Shown: positions 11,123 through 23,559, numbered from the stretch's first letter. The stretch is 36,994 nt of DNA from Branchiostoma floridae (GCF_000003815.2 NC_049986.1:8242813-8279806); one strand, 5' to 3'. The notes: generated by a model from the sequence alone, not told the origin. Translations and numbers: made by a program.

Positions 11123-12113
11123 CATTCCATCTTGAATCCAAGAAAGCGGCAATATTTTTCATCTGTCTGTGTGATAGTCTGTTTATGTGGTCCACAGTGA
11201 TTAAAATACCTATGTGCACTTTTAAATCAGATGGAGAAATGACCTTTATCACACATACCCTCCACCTTTTGGCATAACCCCATTTAGAGCCTACAGTGTA
11301 TTATTGCAGTGGCTTTCTAAGAAACTTGCATGTATTTTGCAGCACCTGTTGGCTGTACCACAGTTTAGTATCTACAACAAGGTACTAGTTCACTTCCTTC
11401 TGTCCTCACTTTGGTCCCCTGCCAAGGTTAACAAATGAAATTGGAGGCAAAAGTCTGACAGCTAGACACTTCCAGGGGATTTATTTGTCAAAGACAAGCA
11501 GGGTTGTATGGAAGTGCCTCGGAGTTCTAAATCTTTTTATCAGTGTGATCAGCTTGTTTGGTTCTCCTACAAATAGGACAAGGATTGTGTGTGGCTCTCC
11601 TAACCTCTGTGTACATCTAAAGGCTTGGGCAGCATCCTGGATGGTTATAGGTAAGGTGTGCTGTTTCATGCCTACTGAATGCCTTTGGCCTTTGTTTGTG
11701 TTAGAGGACATCCTCCTGGTAAAAGCCTATGATCCCTTCTGACCCCTTGAAAGCCAGATTGACCATGAAGGTATGTGGGTCTGGTATGTAAACTGGCGAG
11801 CAAGGAGGGCCAATGTTGTAGTCAATTAGCAAGAGTTACTCACCTTTCACTGGGGGTAGTGATGGACAGGCGCTACCTTACCTGTGTGGTCACTAAGATC
11901 ATTTTACCTCTGAGTTTGAGTGATTTGTCTGGCTCGTGCTGGGTGTTTGTGGGCATTAGTCGCCAACTGTAAGCTTATTAATGGACGAACAATGTTCCTA
12001 AACACAGGTGCATAACTCGTGTGTAATCCAGGCCTGGAAACCAAGAGGAAATATTTTGTCTGGAGGTAGTCTACTGAGACTGGTGGGCAACTCCAAGGCT
12101 ATATAGTAAAGAG

Positions 12114-12588
12114 TAGGGGTGGGTACCGGTATGGTGTACCGGTACGAAACAGTTTTTTCTTATTGGACCGGTCCAGAAAAACCGGACCTGAAAGAATTTG
12201 GTGGACCAGATGTTGGACCTATTGGTAAATGAACAGATTATATGATCAGGCATTCACACGTTTTGGGGCTTACCAGAGCGAAGTAGAGTGGAGTCTATAG
12301 TCAAGTTTACAGCCAATCACACAGAGGCAGTTGTAGGATTTCAATATGCCAGTGGGAGGCTAATACGCCACAAAACAGATTTGTTTGTAACGAAATGGAC
12401 CATAGTTTTGAGTATCGTCCATTCACAAATTATTGTTCATTCACAAAGACCTGGACCTGAACTAGCCTGGTTACCAAACCCCAGCCCGATCTCAAGTATC
12501 TATACATGAAATATTTTGAGGTTGGGGTATGGTATCCAGGCTAGACCTGAACTGGACCTGGACCTGAATTTTCTGATACCCACCCATA
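12114..12588. mobile_element. hAT-like MITE with nested insertion
   Basis: Terminal inverted repeats TAGGGGTGGGTACCGG and (reverse strand) TATGGGTGGGTATCAG match at 13 of 16 positions. Flanking 8-mers gtaaagag (12106-12113) and gtaaaaag (12589-12596) match at 7 of 8, as expected for a hAT-type 8-bp target duplication. Short motifs such as ggacc, ccggtcc and acctgaac recur near both ends, resembling transposase-binding subterminal repeats. No transposase is encoded. A smaller element is inserted at 12463-12544. Confidence 0.65.
12463..12544. mobile_element. 82-bp TAGCCTGG MITE nested in the hAT-like element
   Basis: Arms CTAGCCTGGTTACCAAACCCC and the reverse complement of the other end agree at about 20 of 22 positions. 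The 8-mer ACCTGAAC occurs directly on both sides (12455-12462 and 12545-12552). Removing the insert restores a continuous run of the host element's acctgaac/ggacct motifs. Related TAGCCTGG ends occur at 26914, 27045, 27510-27620 and 28051. The caveat is that the host element already repeats acctgaac, so the duplication is not fully independent evidence. Confidence 0.6.
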
Positions 12589-12599
12589 GTAAAAAGAGA

Positions 12600-14320
12600 T
12601 TCCCAGGGGAACCCCAGGTGATTGTATGGACACTAGATTAACATACCTGTAACCGAGGAGGCGTATTCCAAACAGGTGACTAGACACAAATAAATAAAGC
12701 AATGCATCTCGTCTATACTTCAGTGGTCAAACTCTATACAATAGGCACAGCCAAAACAAATATACAGCTAAACAAGTGTATCTTGTAGCTTCCCCATAAA
12801 GAAAGAGAGCTAGGGTTAACCTGTTTACCTTGAAGGGTCTGTAAGCAAGTTGTACTGATCTGGAATCCCGATGATTGATGTGACGTCCCTCCTATGTTTT
12901 TCCTTGTGTCGGTGATGCCTTTGATTTCTCTCAGAAAGGGGAGGTGGGTACCAAGAGCGTTGGGTTTCTTTCTGCAAAGGGTCATGCCAGTTTGGTTCTT
13001 TTAGATTGAACAAACATCTTGTACATTGGGCATACTTGACACCTCAGATGACACCGTCTGTGAGGTCCATACATGGTTGTTGGATGGATGAATAAAATGC
13101 AAAGGTTAGGTATATAAAGGACTGTTATCATTTCAATTAGGTGAGTTATTGCTTATTGTAAAAAAAAAAACAGTTTTCTCAATTTCTGCTCCATGCAGAT
13201 GAAATTTGTTCCTTCAAGTTTGAAAGTTTGCTGATGGAGATTTTTTCCTGAAAAAATTGTTTCATGATTAAGAATAAAGAACAATGCTGGACTTGTTTGC
13301 CCATTGTATTAATTCCTCTGTATGAAATATAATGGGGCATAAGTTGTGCTATGATTAGCAACTCGGCACACCTGTATTGATGTTCATTTTCTTATCTTGG
13401 TGATGGATTTTTAACATAGTATCAGAAAACCACAACTTAATTTTTCTCCCACACAAGTTACATGTCAAACTGACCAGGCCTCTGCAAGGACAAACAACTT
13501 GAGTGTCTGTCCCCTGGACCTATGGCAGATGTTCTGTCATTTATCGGACTTACACCTGGGTGTTCTGTTATTTGTGAAGCCTGTATGTGGTTAGGGGACC
13601 CACTAATGATGCTCTCTATACAAACCATCTGGTCTTCCTCCCTTTTCTTACAATTCTCCGCTAGTTTACACATGCTAAAGCTCTTTGGGAGGTCGTACTT
13701 AACAGGAGGATAGAAGCTGTCTATGATTCACAAGAGTTTGAAAGGGATGTCTCACATGGCGTGTGCACCTGGTTTCCTGTTATCTAAGCCTCACTTCCTA
13801 CACCTGTAAGCCTGTGTACCATAAGAGCACACTTTTGACGATGTCATTGAAGTCGACATGTTTACCCTTTCCAACTGGTGTGTCATATACTGGACCATTG
13901 TCCTAGCATACCACACATTAGAAATATGATCAAGTCTCAATTCTTTCCCCACTTAACACGCTTTTAATCCGTCCACTTGTTTGCTATGAAAGCATCAGTT
14001 ACTTGTGTACTAGCATGGTATTCAGTACCTGAAGGTGAGGTTATCCTTGGTGGCTACAAGCTGCACCTGTTCTGACTTATGTGACCTTGCCAGGTCAAGT
14101 AGGGCTAAAGGCATTGATTTAACTTTTCTTGTCTAATGGTCTACATCTAGATCTACTCCTAATCTCCAAGGAGATGTCTAGGATCCAGTACAGTGTTTTA
14201 CACATGTTTTTAAGGCTTTTTATAAGTCATTTGAGTGATCTGTTTTTTCCTCAACTCCTCAAAGATAAGGAAATGCAGACCACTTGAAAGACATACTGTA
14301 CATAAAGCCTGGGAAGCCTG
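12600..14320. other. Intron 1 sequence, nothing assigned
   Basis: Only short frames without coding-like character. Homopolymer A-tracts occur near 13160. No RNA gene or element boundary could be placed. Confidence 0.4.
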
Positions 14321-14322
14321 CG

Positions 14323-14545
14323 TACCGTAAATCTTTAAACTTTTGCGGTGATATAACTTTATAAGTTTTGACAGTGACTGTTTATCCACAAAATTATGAT
14401 GCAAATACATGTATCTATCTGCAATGTATTTCTGCTGCACTATAGATTTGTTTCAACTACTTGTTGAAATACAAGGAAAAACGTTGTTTTCCTCCTTGTC
14501 TTACTGCAAAATAAAGCCATTAAAAATGTAAATGAATTTACAGTA
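14323..14545. mobile_element. MITE-like element with TACYGTAAAT ends (copy 2)
   Basis: The left end TACCGTAAATCTTTAAAC and the reverse complement of the right end, TACTGTAAATTCATTTAC, form an imperfect inverted repeat around 223 bp. It shares its ends with the element at 1983-2194. TA at both extremes could be the target duplication. Non-coding. Confidence 0.45.
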
Positions 14546-15564
14546 CAACACTGAACCAAACCCTGCATTTTCTTATTGGAGATTGATAAACTTGTTTTTT
14601 TTTACCATTTTCACACTCCTCTTAGTCTAGAATTGAGAACATGTATGCACATTAGGTTCCTGTTTTTTCCATCATACAACCTACAGATGTCTTGAAATTA
14701 AAATGGGTGACTGCCATGATTAACACATATCGTTGCCAACACAGCATTTGATTGAATAACCATAGCCGGTTGTAAAAAAAATAGTTCCTACTCCCCACAA
14801 AGATCATAGGGAAAAGGAATGAGTTTTCCATGCTGTCTTTTATGTCTCTATTTGCACTAAATTATAGCTAGTAAAACTAACTGTTTGAGGAAGTGCCCCC
14901 ATTGAGAGTCAGCGGTAGCCTAGAATCTTGTTTAAGGGGGGACCAAACATTTCAAGCCGATCTCACTGAAGCTTCGGTACAATCGTAGCCTCCATAGCAG
15001 GGTCTACAGGCCGGCAGTACAAGGACCCAGTTCAAAAAGAAAAGGCCAGCAAAAGTGTATTATGAGCCAAAAAAGCGACGAACAAAGGCCCAAAGAGTCT
15101 GCTATAGCCTTAGGGGCCAACAGTACAAGTGACCCAGTACAAAAAGAAATGGTGTAATTATGAGCTAAAAATAAAGATGAAAAAAGGCCTGAGAGCCTGC
15201 TATGGAGGCTGGTACGTTGGCAGTATCGCTGCGACCAGCAATTCGACAGAATGCTCAATGAATTTTATTGATTAAAAAAAATTGCTTTTGTGTTATGCTT
15301 GTGTCCTTTTAGTCATACTTGTAGTTGTACATTTTGCAGTATGTTCCCAAATTGAAGTCAAGAGTAATATAAGTTCAATCCAGAACGCATAGACACTACC
15401 AGAACAGTGAGATCCCCCTTAACAAGTCTCCAGGCTAGGTCAGTGAGAGATGTACCCCACAAAAGGTTATTTACATACCTGGCAATTTCTCGGGTGACCT
15501 GATGGATTCGACATGTCAGGAAACAATAGGTGCGATGAAACGTCTGTTTGTTTATCTTTCACAG
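14546..15564. other. Distal intron 1
   Basis: Contains a local imperfect duplication around 15010-15220 (paired caaaaagaaa, ggcc-caaagagtctgctat/gcctgagagcctgctat and catagcag/gctatgga words). A good polypyrimidine tract (tttgtttatctttcacag) ends at 15564 and forms the exon 2 acceptor. Confidence 0.45.
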
Positions 15565-15629
15565 GTGCGGCGACTGAAGAAATATTGCATGTAACCGTGT
15601 CAGCTGGGAACAAAGCCGTTCATGTTCAG
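15565..15629 (+). CDS. Candidate gene 1, exon 2 (65 nt)
   Basis: A strong acceptor, TTTATCTTTCACAG|GTGCGG, and a textbook donor, GTTCAG|GTGAGT, bound 65 bases. Only one frame is open. It starts with two bases that complete the Gly codon begun in exon 1, then codes AATEEILHVTVSAGNKAV followed by HVQ, and ends on a codon boundary. The other two frames hit stops (TAA, TGA). The ILHVTV stretch suggests a beta strand. The phase joins exactly to exon 3 at 23560. An alternative is that this is a 5'-leader exon of the second gene at 24.4 kb, in which case the open frame would be chance. RNA data would settle this. Confidence 0.6.
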
Positions 15630-15805
15630 GTGAGTGCGCAGTGTCGCAACATTGTAACAAGTGTGTGGACCACCGGGTACTGACCATTGTAGGGACAGTG
15701 CATCAGGTACAGGTGATACAATAAAAGGGACATTTTCAGCTGTGTTTTCTCAATATCTTTGCAACACCTCCCAATACAAGTTGGTATGTCAAATATGATT
15801 CAGAG

Positions 15806-16120
15806 CAGGGTTCTGTGCAGCATCCGTCATTCTGTCCTTTGACGGAATTTTGCTGCTGGGGACGGACATAAATTTTGATGGACAAAGATCGGAATGTAAA
15901 TATATCAAGACAGATGCCATTGAACCAAGCAGAGTCTACCAGCGGAATTTGCTTCTCAAAATGCAGGAAATAGCATTTCAGAGAGTCTAAAGTTCAAAAT
16001 TTTCCAGGGGGAGCATGCCCCTGGACACCCCTTAGGATTGTCATGGCTTTGGTGCTCGACAGGATTTCCAAATTCACAATCCAGGGGACGGAAGAAAATT
16101 TCAGGCTGGCTAGAACACTG
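15806..16120. mobile_element. hAT-like MITE with perfect 8-bp target duplication
   Basis: The 315-bp segment starts CAGGGTTCTGTGCAGC and ends GCTGGCTAGAACACTG. The ends are imperfect inverted repeats (12 of 16). ATTCAGAG flanks it directly on both sides (15798-15805 and 16121-16128), a perfect 8-bp duplication as made by hAT transposases. The interior carries gggggagcatgcccctgga, a motif seen in invertebrate repeats. It lies 176 bp downstream of exon 2, inside intron 2. No transposase is encoded. Confidence 0.8.
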
Positions 16121-16128
16121 ATTCAGAG

Positions 16129-17200
16129 GCAAACCATGTGGAGAAATTTGCCATTATTACATCAACAAAGTGTAGTGTTCCTTTGCTCCTTTGCTCCCAA
16201 ATCCATTTGAATTATGATTTCATACAAGATATTATCCCTCACCCAAAGAGGACAACTAACACAGTTGATTTGCCTACAAGGAAATATCTCTGTGCCATAG
16301 ACAAGTGAATTATGTACAACATGTATACAAAGATAACCTTGGTCTGTTAGCCAGCTGTCTACCTTGGTTTTATAACCTTTCCAGAGCTGAACTAGACCTT
16401 TGTAATTGGCCTATAGCTCTTGAAGGGTTAAAGTCTGCATGGACACACACATGGATGTGTTGATACCCTGCTGACAGCCTACTTCAAGGCTAGAGCAAAT
16501 CCTTCCTCTGTATGAGTCAGATTACCTCCCCCAGTCTAGTACTGAAACCAAAGTCTTTTCCTCAAGGCTGTCTTACTATCTACATCTGGCATCTTGGGCT
16601 GAAGTCACACTTAATTCTGACCCTACACACGTTCCCTTATTTTCCCACCATTAGCCTCTCCCCTAACTTTAACCTTTGATTGAAATGAAATGCCTTCTTG
16701 TACAGAAACTGTCATAGAATACCTGAACAGTAATGGGATAAAATAGGAGGAAATTGGGCTAAATGGAAAGAAAGCTGTGCCAAAAAAGCTGGTCAACTCC
16801 CCAGGGATCTCTTTTTCCTTTCTTCAAGCTCTGCTGAAGGTTTCTTGCAATGGAAGTAATGTCAGTTGTCATCTAACCTTTTACCCACTATGGGTGACAA
16901 ACTGTGACATCATACTTCAAAATTGGTACAGTACTGGTACTAAGGCAAGGGTAAAGGTTAAAATCTACTCAAAGGCAAATCTATAATTAATTCTTCAATG
17001 ACATCATTATCATCGTCTGTGCTTTTATTTAACTTTCTGAATCATGTAGTGTTTCACCCTCACTTCCTGTGTGCACCCACATGTCTTGTTTGTATGTTAA
17101 TATACAGTAGTATCGTACAGTATTACTGTTGTACCATTGGATATATGAATATACGTTCAACATTAATACATTTACAGGTGTAACAGCCCAGACTGCACAC
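16129..17200. other. Intron 2 sequence, nothing assigned
   Basis: No convincing frame, splice pair or repeat boundary. Confidence 0.4.
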
Positions 17201-17202
17201 CT

Positions 17203-17251
17203 GGCCAGAATAGACCCAGGTGTCCATTTTGGCCATGGGTGTATTCTGGCC
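17203..17251. repeat. 49-bp imperfect inverted repeat
   Basis: Arms GGCCAGAATAgaCCCA (17203-17218) and TGGGtgTATTCTGGCC (17236-17251) pair at 15 of 16 positions around a 17-nt loop. Nearby cctgctacac and gtgtaacag extend the symmetry weakly outward. It may be a short foldback element. Confidence 0.7.
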
Positions 17252-17469
17252 TGCTACACTTGAACTCCACAAGTATGACATTCACAGTATAGCAGATTGA
17301 AGTCCAATGTCAAATGCTATGAAAAGCTTGTATGATAAATGTTACTCATCTTCCTACACACCTCCTACTCAACCATCCCACACAGACATACTATTGCCAT
17401 TTGTAAACTGCAGTATAGACTTTAGGATGTAGACAGTGAAAGATTTTCTCATATAAAATAATCAGCCAG

Positions 17470-17630
17470 TAACCTCCTTTGTGTAGTATACGAGTAGTAT
17501 ACATGTAGTGACTAGTAGCAAGTATAGTATAGTATAGTATAGTATAGTATAATATAGTATAGTATAGTATAGTCAAGGAGGTTATATTCTGAATATAACC
17601 TCCTTGGTATAGTATAGTATGGTTGTTTCT
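17470..17630. repeat. (AGTAT)n microsatellite interrupted by a perfect hairpin
   Basis: A pentanucleotide AGTAT/GTATA array runs from about 17520 to 17573, is broken by a 33-nt perfect hairpin (17574-17606) and resumes at 17607-17621. The hairpin is CAAGGAGGTTATATT, loop CTG, AATATAACCTCCTTG, 15 perfect pairs. A third, nearly matching TAACCTCCTTT sits at 17470-17480 just before the array. The GGAGGTTATATT core recurs at 8300-8311. Confidence 0.85.
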
Positions 17631-19254
17631 ATATTTCATCAGATGACAGACAGACAAGACCAGCATTCCCTCCGCACTAGACTGTAGAAAGCATTCATCA
17701 CATAGAGAGCACCTTAGTAGCGAATAGAAAACTGGCATCAAAGGCTTCCGGAAATTATTGAAGTAGAAACCCTCTGAAATGCTGTTTTGAGAGACAAACA
17801 AAGGATATCCAAAAGGGCCCAAACACCTGTCTGAAGTGTTGATCAGCTATTAAACACTTCTCAAGTTTGGGAGAGATAAAGTTTCAGGCTTCTGCAGGAG
17901 GCATACATCAGGTGGATGTGAAAATGTCACACTGTTTGATGCAGTATGTCTTATCTCAAGGTACACTAGTGCAGATACAAGGACACATCTGAAACAATAT
18001 GAGATAACTGTATATTTCCTCAAGTCAAAGATGGATTACTGTACATTGGTGTTCCGGAGAAATCACACCTGGTATAAAGAAAACAGTAGAATTGCCATTT
18101 ACTTATACCTATAGGAATGACGAAGCCGCAAAAGATTTCACAAAAACCCTGATCAAGGGCGTTCAGTTGATCTTGCCCTGATAACCCTCAAGTAGTAACC
18201 ACCACTTCTAAAATGATTGGAATTAAATGAGCTATTATAAGAATGGCCTTGGAAAGGAAGAGAAATATACAATGCAATACCAAAATGCACCTTTAATTCA
18301 GCAGTATACATGTACAATCATTCTTACCTGTAGTAAGAAATGTTGGGGCTTTATAATTATGGGTGTTAACCCTCCTCCTACTGTTTAACCCCACCAGGAG
18401 GACAAATTGGTGTCAAAAGGCTAGCTCAGCATGGGGAAGGTTAATGTACTGGCAAATCAATCAGGAAGTCAAAAGCAAAACATAGGAAAACACAGGTATT
18501 ATAGAAATAGCATGAAATTGAATATTTCAGTAATAGCAGTGAGTCAGTAGGTTTATTTTTTGTGTGGCCAAAATACCTACCCCCTTTTGCTACAAAGCTG
18601 TTGAAAACAAATAATCCAATGGACCGGTCTAGCCAAAGCTTCCCCCCTGCTGTGAATAAGACTAAAGGTGTGAAGTGATGAGATGGTGTATATGCCAAGC
18701 AAATACTTCAGACATCTACGCACTTGTCTGAAAAGATACCATTAATTAGCCAGCGATGTTTATGTTACTCCTTATCGAGGCTAATGAAATAAACAATGAT
18801 TATTTTCATTGTAAACAAGCCTATTGTGTTTCTTTTCTCCTGAGAGAGATTTGTTGATTGTGTAGGTAATTTGTACCCTCATGTTTTGGTGATAATATCC
18901 TTGTATATCTTGAGTATTTAATGAGGCCTACTTAGCCAAGGCCAATCCAAAACACTTGTATGGTTCTTACAGGCATTACTTCCAGTCAAAAGGAGACCTG
19001 GAGCTAAAATAACTTAATTCTAATCCAGCTAGCTCTGATGATATAAATCTTAATCATTATGATTAAGTCTGAGAGACACACTTTTAGAAGGAGTATTATC
19101 AAGAATGACTTGTTTTCCCGTATATTAGTAGAAAAAGCACAAATATATAAGAATGGATGAATAAAACATAAATGATACCGAGAAATTCACTATACATGAA
19201 TAAATGAGACCCCTTGAATAAATGAGGCTGCAATCCAAGGATCCAGACTCAAGA
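17631..19254. other. Intron 2 sequence
   Basis: No coding-like frame. A perfect odd palindrome CTTAATCATTATGATTAAG lies at 19049-19067. Otherwise AT-rich intron sequence without a recognised element. Confidence 0.4.
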
Positions 19255-19415
19255 ATCACACAACAGTGCCCAAAGGTCCTGGGTTGAAATCTAGTCAACT
19301 TGTGCCCTTAAAAAGAACAGGTATTTTACATGACTTCACTTACTCAGGTGGAAATGAGTATCTATGCTGTTAGGGACGCCCCTCAGGTAGGACATTGAAA
19401 ATAAGAACCGTTATA
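19255..19415 (+). mobile_element. SINE fragment with tRNA-like B box
   Basis: The run caaaggtcctgggttgaaat resembles a decayed B box (GGTTGAAATCT against GGTTCGAATCC). It is followed by cttgtgccctt, an A-rich patch, ttacatgacttcactt and caggtggaaatgagtatcta, then ttagggacgcccctcaggtagg. This order matches a tRNA-derived SINE related to the fragment at 4805-4915. The A box is not visible, so the copy is 5'-truncated or decayed. Confidence 0.5.
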
Positions 19416-19448
19416 TAATGATCAACATGATGATCACTGACACTGAAT

Positions 19449-19496
19449 GTAGAAAGAAAGAAAGAGAGAGATGAAGGAAGGAAGAAAGAAAGAAGC
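19449..19496 (+). repeat. Purine-rich (GAAA/GAAGG) microsatellite
   Basis: A run of about 45 bases consisting almost only of A and G (aaagaaagaaagagagagatg, then aaggaaggaagaaagaaag). Confidence 0.8.
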
Positions 19497-20268
19497 ACTC
19501 CATGCTCAGCGATCACTGTTGCTTTGAAGCTAGGCTTTACATTTCAGTGTATATAGACAAATATTAGTCAATATCATTCAATGAGAATTATTCCATAGCA
19601 TTTATAACACTCACATTAATAGCTACCATTTCTATCTTCTTTATTTCTATCCCTCCATCTTCCATAGCCCCTAACCCTCCCAAAGTGCATGAGCATGTGG
19701 ATAACTCAATTGTCTATGTTTACATAACACCATGATCTTCCTGATTCACCATGGCCCATGGGACTTCAAACCAAACACACACACACACTGACACCCTGGA
19801 CAGACTGGACCAGGCCAGTTGACACCCAGAATTTTTCCAGGAATATTTATGTTATGTGTTGCTGCCCAAGTGTGGAATGCCCCTTCCCAAAATAGTTGTA
19901 ACTAATTCTGAGCAAGGCTGGCTGCATAGCTGGGGCACCCTGCATTCCCCGGGAAGCCGAGACCACCCCTGGAACAAACCAGCAAACAAACTTGTCTAAT
20001 CCATGATGGTGAAGGACAAGGGAGAGGGTCACGTATGTCCACAAAATGTCGGTCCTTGTTGCAAATGACACCCCTCCATCCCAGGCATTTGCCCTAGGCC
20101 TGGTTGGGTACACAGGCAACTTTCAAATGTGTAAGTTGACCTTACTGAAGAACCAAGTGGTATCAATGTTTTTACAAAATAGAATAGAACAGTCCAAAAA
20201 CACCTCCGCTAAAAATGAACTGTGCAATGTGATGATGAACTTCTATATGCCTCGGACTTCTCAAAATA

Positions 20269-20311
20269 ATCTCCAAGCAGATCCTACAAAGTCATAAGAT
20301 AGTTGGAAGAA
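20269..20311. mobile_element. Solo end of the ATCTCCAAGCAGATC MITE family
   Basis: ATCTCCAAGCAGATCCTAC, followed by a diverged continuation (cataagatagt), matches the terminal repeats of the two fuller copies at 25268-25440 and 25584-25758. No matching second end is seen nearby, so this is a truncated copy. Confidence 0.5.
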
Positions 20312-23300
20312 CTATTGTGATGCCCTTCAACTGGCCAGAACTATTATCTTTATCTAGTGATTGAACTTGACAGTCAGTCAGTATGATTTTCAGCTTGAAT
20401 GTGATTTGCTTATAGTCTTTCCTCTGTTTAAAAGTACTTTGCAAAGTCCCCTCCAAAAATATTAATAATAGGTCTAACAGAATTATATCTTTATTGCACA
20501 TTCATGCCCAAAGGCTAATTGCAAGTATACATGGCAATACAATGATGATAGTGATACGGTATAGTATACAATAACCAAATGAACATATTAAAGGTGAAAG
20601 ACATCAACTAGTGCTACTTCCAATAGGATTAGTTGCAACAACTTTTCCTTTGTAAAGTTGTAAAAATTGAAAAGATGGAGGAATGGGGATAAAATAAAAA
20701 AAAAGGACTGGCAATGACTGACAAGGAAGAAAGGACAGACAGTTCCCTTCAGGAAGATGCTGAAACTGTGACAAACATAGTACACAGACACTGTCTTGTA
20801 TCACTCGATGCTGAATCTCACACGTCTAGACAACTGCAAAGACATCTGAAGAATCTGGTCTGACGATCTTAAAGGATGCTGTCCTGGAAGAAACGAGCTT
20901 CAACAACAAAGTAAGGGGGCAGATGTCAGCCTCTTCCAACAAGCCATTAAAACTCTAAACCAAGCTTCTGAATTAAGGCCTGAGCAGTCCTTCCTCTACA
21001 TGTCCTAATTGCCCACGGATGTGTAGGGTAAACTGTAGGTCAACCAGAAGGAGCGATGTCACAAATTCCCTGTAATTGCCCAGAATCATGGTCAAGCATT
21101 GACAAGCTGTGCTCTACATAAGTTTATACCAAATTCTAATTGCAAATGCTAATTGTCAACAGCAAGATATCGTAAATATAATGAATGAACTTATGAAGAC
21201 AATAATAATGTAGCTACTTCAAATGCCAATGCAAAGCAATGGGAAATGAAGAATCCAACTGTTTTTGTGATTTTAGGAGAAGTGCATCTGCAAACTTGGA
21301 AAAATTGGCATGAAAAATTGGTGACTTCTTTGAATAGCTGACTTCTTCCGTAACCCATAAATTAACAATTATGAGATGAAATGCTTGGACCTGTCATCCA
21401 CTGCATTTGATTTACAATGTTTACAAACTCATTAAAGACTTCCACATGAAACCCCAGCATGTTCTGAAACATCTCACTTCACCGTCACCACCTACTTCAG
21501 ACTGAAATTTTATATCCACTTTATCATCGCCGTCCAAGAGTCACCCTTCAACCCAGCCACATGTTTCCAACCACAAGGATCACAGTAGGAGCAGCTGCTT
21601 AACTTTGTTGTCATTGACACATAGCTGAAGTGTCTGGCCTTTCATTTGGTGGTGGATATGCTATACTTTATCCTGGGCATAGGGGAACCTTACAGGAGAG
21701 GTAGCAGACTTCTGTTAGCTTTGGTGAGCATTTGGCCATCTTTTGTAGTACCTAATATCTTTCACAGACTTCTGGAGGACTGCATTTTTTCTTTTGGGAG
21801 CACTGAGATTTGCAATTTCTAACATGGGATAAGGGTCTCTATCAAGGGGTCTCAATGCTGGAAAAGGGAGTACCGAGTGTGGCAAAACTCCCTTTCCTGG
21901 TATAGAGTCGCTGTGTTGAGAAAGCGTGAATCAGAATAACATGAAATGCAGCCACTTCAGAAGTCTGCGGAGTAGGCTACAGCATTTGAATTGATTTTGG
22001 ACACAAATGAAGAACATATCTGCATTGTTACCTATTGTAGTGTATCATTGTATTTTGTTGTCATTCTTCTTATTTCATAGAAAGACTGGCAATATGACAT
22101 GTATCTACTACAAGTATATAAAGCTTGTTAGCCTTTATCTGTGGGGTTACCTATTTCCGTTGTATCTAAAATAGTTTCAAATCAAAATATTTTCAAAATA
22201 CAAATGTATTACCACCGTCCGTTGACTTGATATCCCAAAATACAATTTGTTTCAAATCAACGAGTATAGGTTACCCAACGTATATATGTGAACTGGTATT
22301 AAGTCATATAGATATTAAATGATAACATTGAAATATATTTCTTCGACAACCCCCTATATTATTTGTGACAGAAACTTAACATATGTCTACTGATCTCTTA
22401 TTATGATGATGAAAGAAAAATGTAATAGCTGTAGATTTTAAACAGGTGTGTTTCTTTTGGTCACCCCCTACTTCACAACATTCCCCCTTTTGAGACCCAA
22501 TATCCAAGCCCACATACCTCTAACACAAACTCACGTACCCTAGTTACATCACAGCCTGCCACTAGTGAAAACCTGACTGTAGGCAGCACTGTTGGTGCCT
22601 AGTCCTGTTTAAAACTGTCCAATTTGTTGATTGACCAGCATGTGGTATTGAAAACAGTTTGCCAAGACGTCCGATTGCCTCTTGACCACCTCTGTATTAA
22701 AGTTTTAAACCCCCACCAATGCAGGTCTCATGCTCAGGAAGGTTTTGGTGTAAAATATAGGACATGTGGGCGTGTATCGTCCCGTCTGGACACTATCTCA
22801 TCATCGCACTTTTCTGTTTGTATTATTCTTCACTCTCTGATTACATCAATGCGGAAGGGGGGTGGCCCGCCTTCGCTTACTTCCCGCTAGGGCTTCCTTT
22901 ATCCAATACGACCGTCTGGACTAGAGCTAGAGAGACCAGTAGATATATAATCGTCTCGCTAAATTTGGAGCACTTGTGCCCACACTTACTCCTCCCAGGC
23001 CAAGACATATTGACATCGGGACGTTTGGAACTAACTCTCCGCTCTCTTCTGCAGCCGGAATGCTCCGAGGGGTGAACTCTTTAGGACAGGGGTGAGTACT
23101 AAATATTTGGATGCGCAGGGAAAGTAAATGAACCGTTGTCAAAACATATGGCCCCGGCATGGATGAACTTGCCGGGGGAAAGGACGAATGTGTTAAGACT
23201 TATTCTTCTCCAGACAGCGGTGTTATTAAGGGTGAACGTTCTTGACCTTGTAGTGAGGACAGTAAAGAGAAGATTCCAACGGAAACAGCTTAAAATAGTG

Positions 23301-23559
23301 ACCCCAAAACATGAAGGGAGGAGAATTAGCACCGAGAGATAGTATCTCTATCTGTCTGCTCATCAGGCATCTATCTTGGGCGGGCCGACAGATGTGGTAG
23401 TCTATCGGGTTACGGGCTTCTATTTGTGGGGTGGGGCTAAAGGGGGCTGGGTGCACGCTCTCTCACATATTGGTGGGCAGTCGTCTACTGAACTTATAAC
23501 ACTGCGAACGGAAACAAATAGACAACAGTCACTGTGATGAATCTGTCTTGTTCAAACAG
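20312..23559. other. Intron 2 sequence
   Basis: No supported gene. The part from about 22900 is richer in CpG and leads into exon 3. Its frames are short and out of register with gene 1. Confidence 0.4.

Noticed and set aside
11577-11650. Internal exon of gene 1 (acceptor caaatag, donor tatag|gtaagg, one open frame)
   Set aside because: It needs two bases from the previous exon, whereas exon 1 supplies one, so the phase does not fit. The acceptor is weak and the peptide is not convincing.
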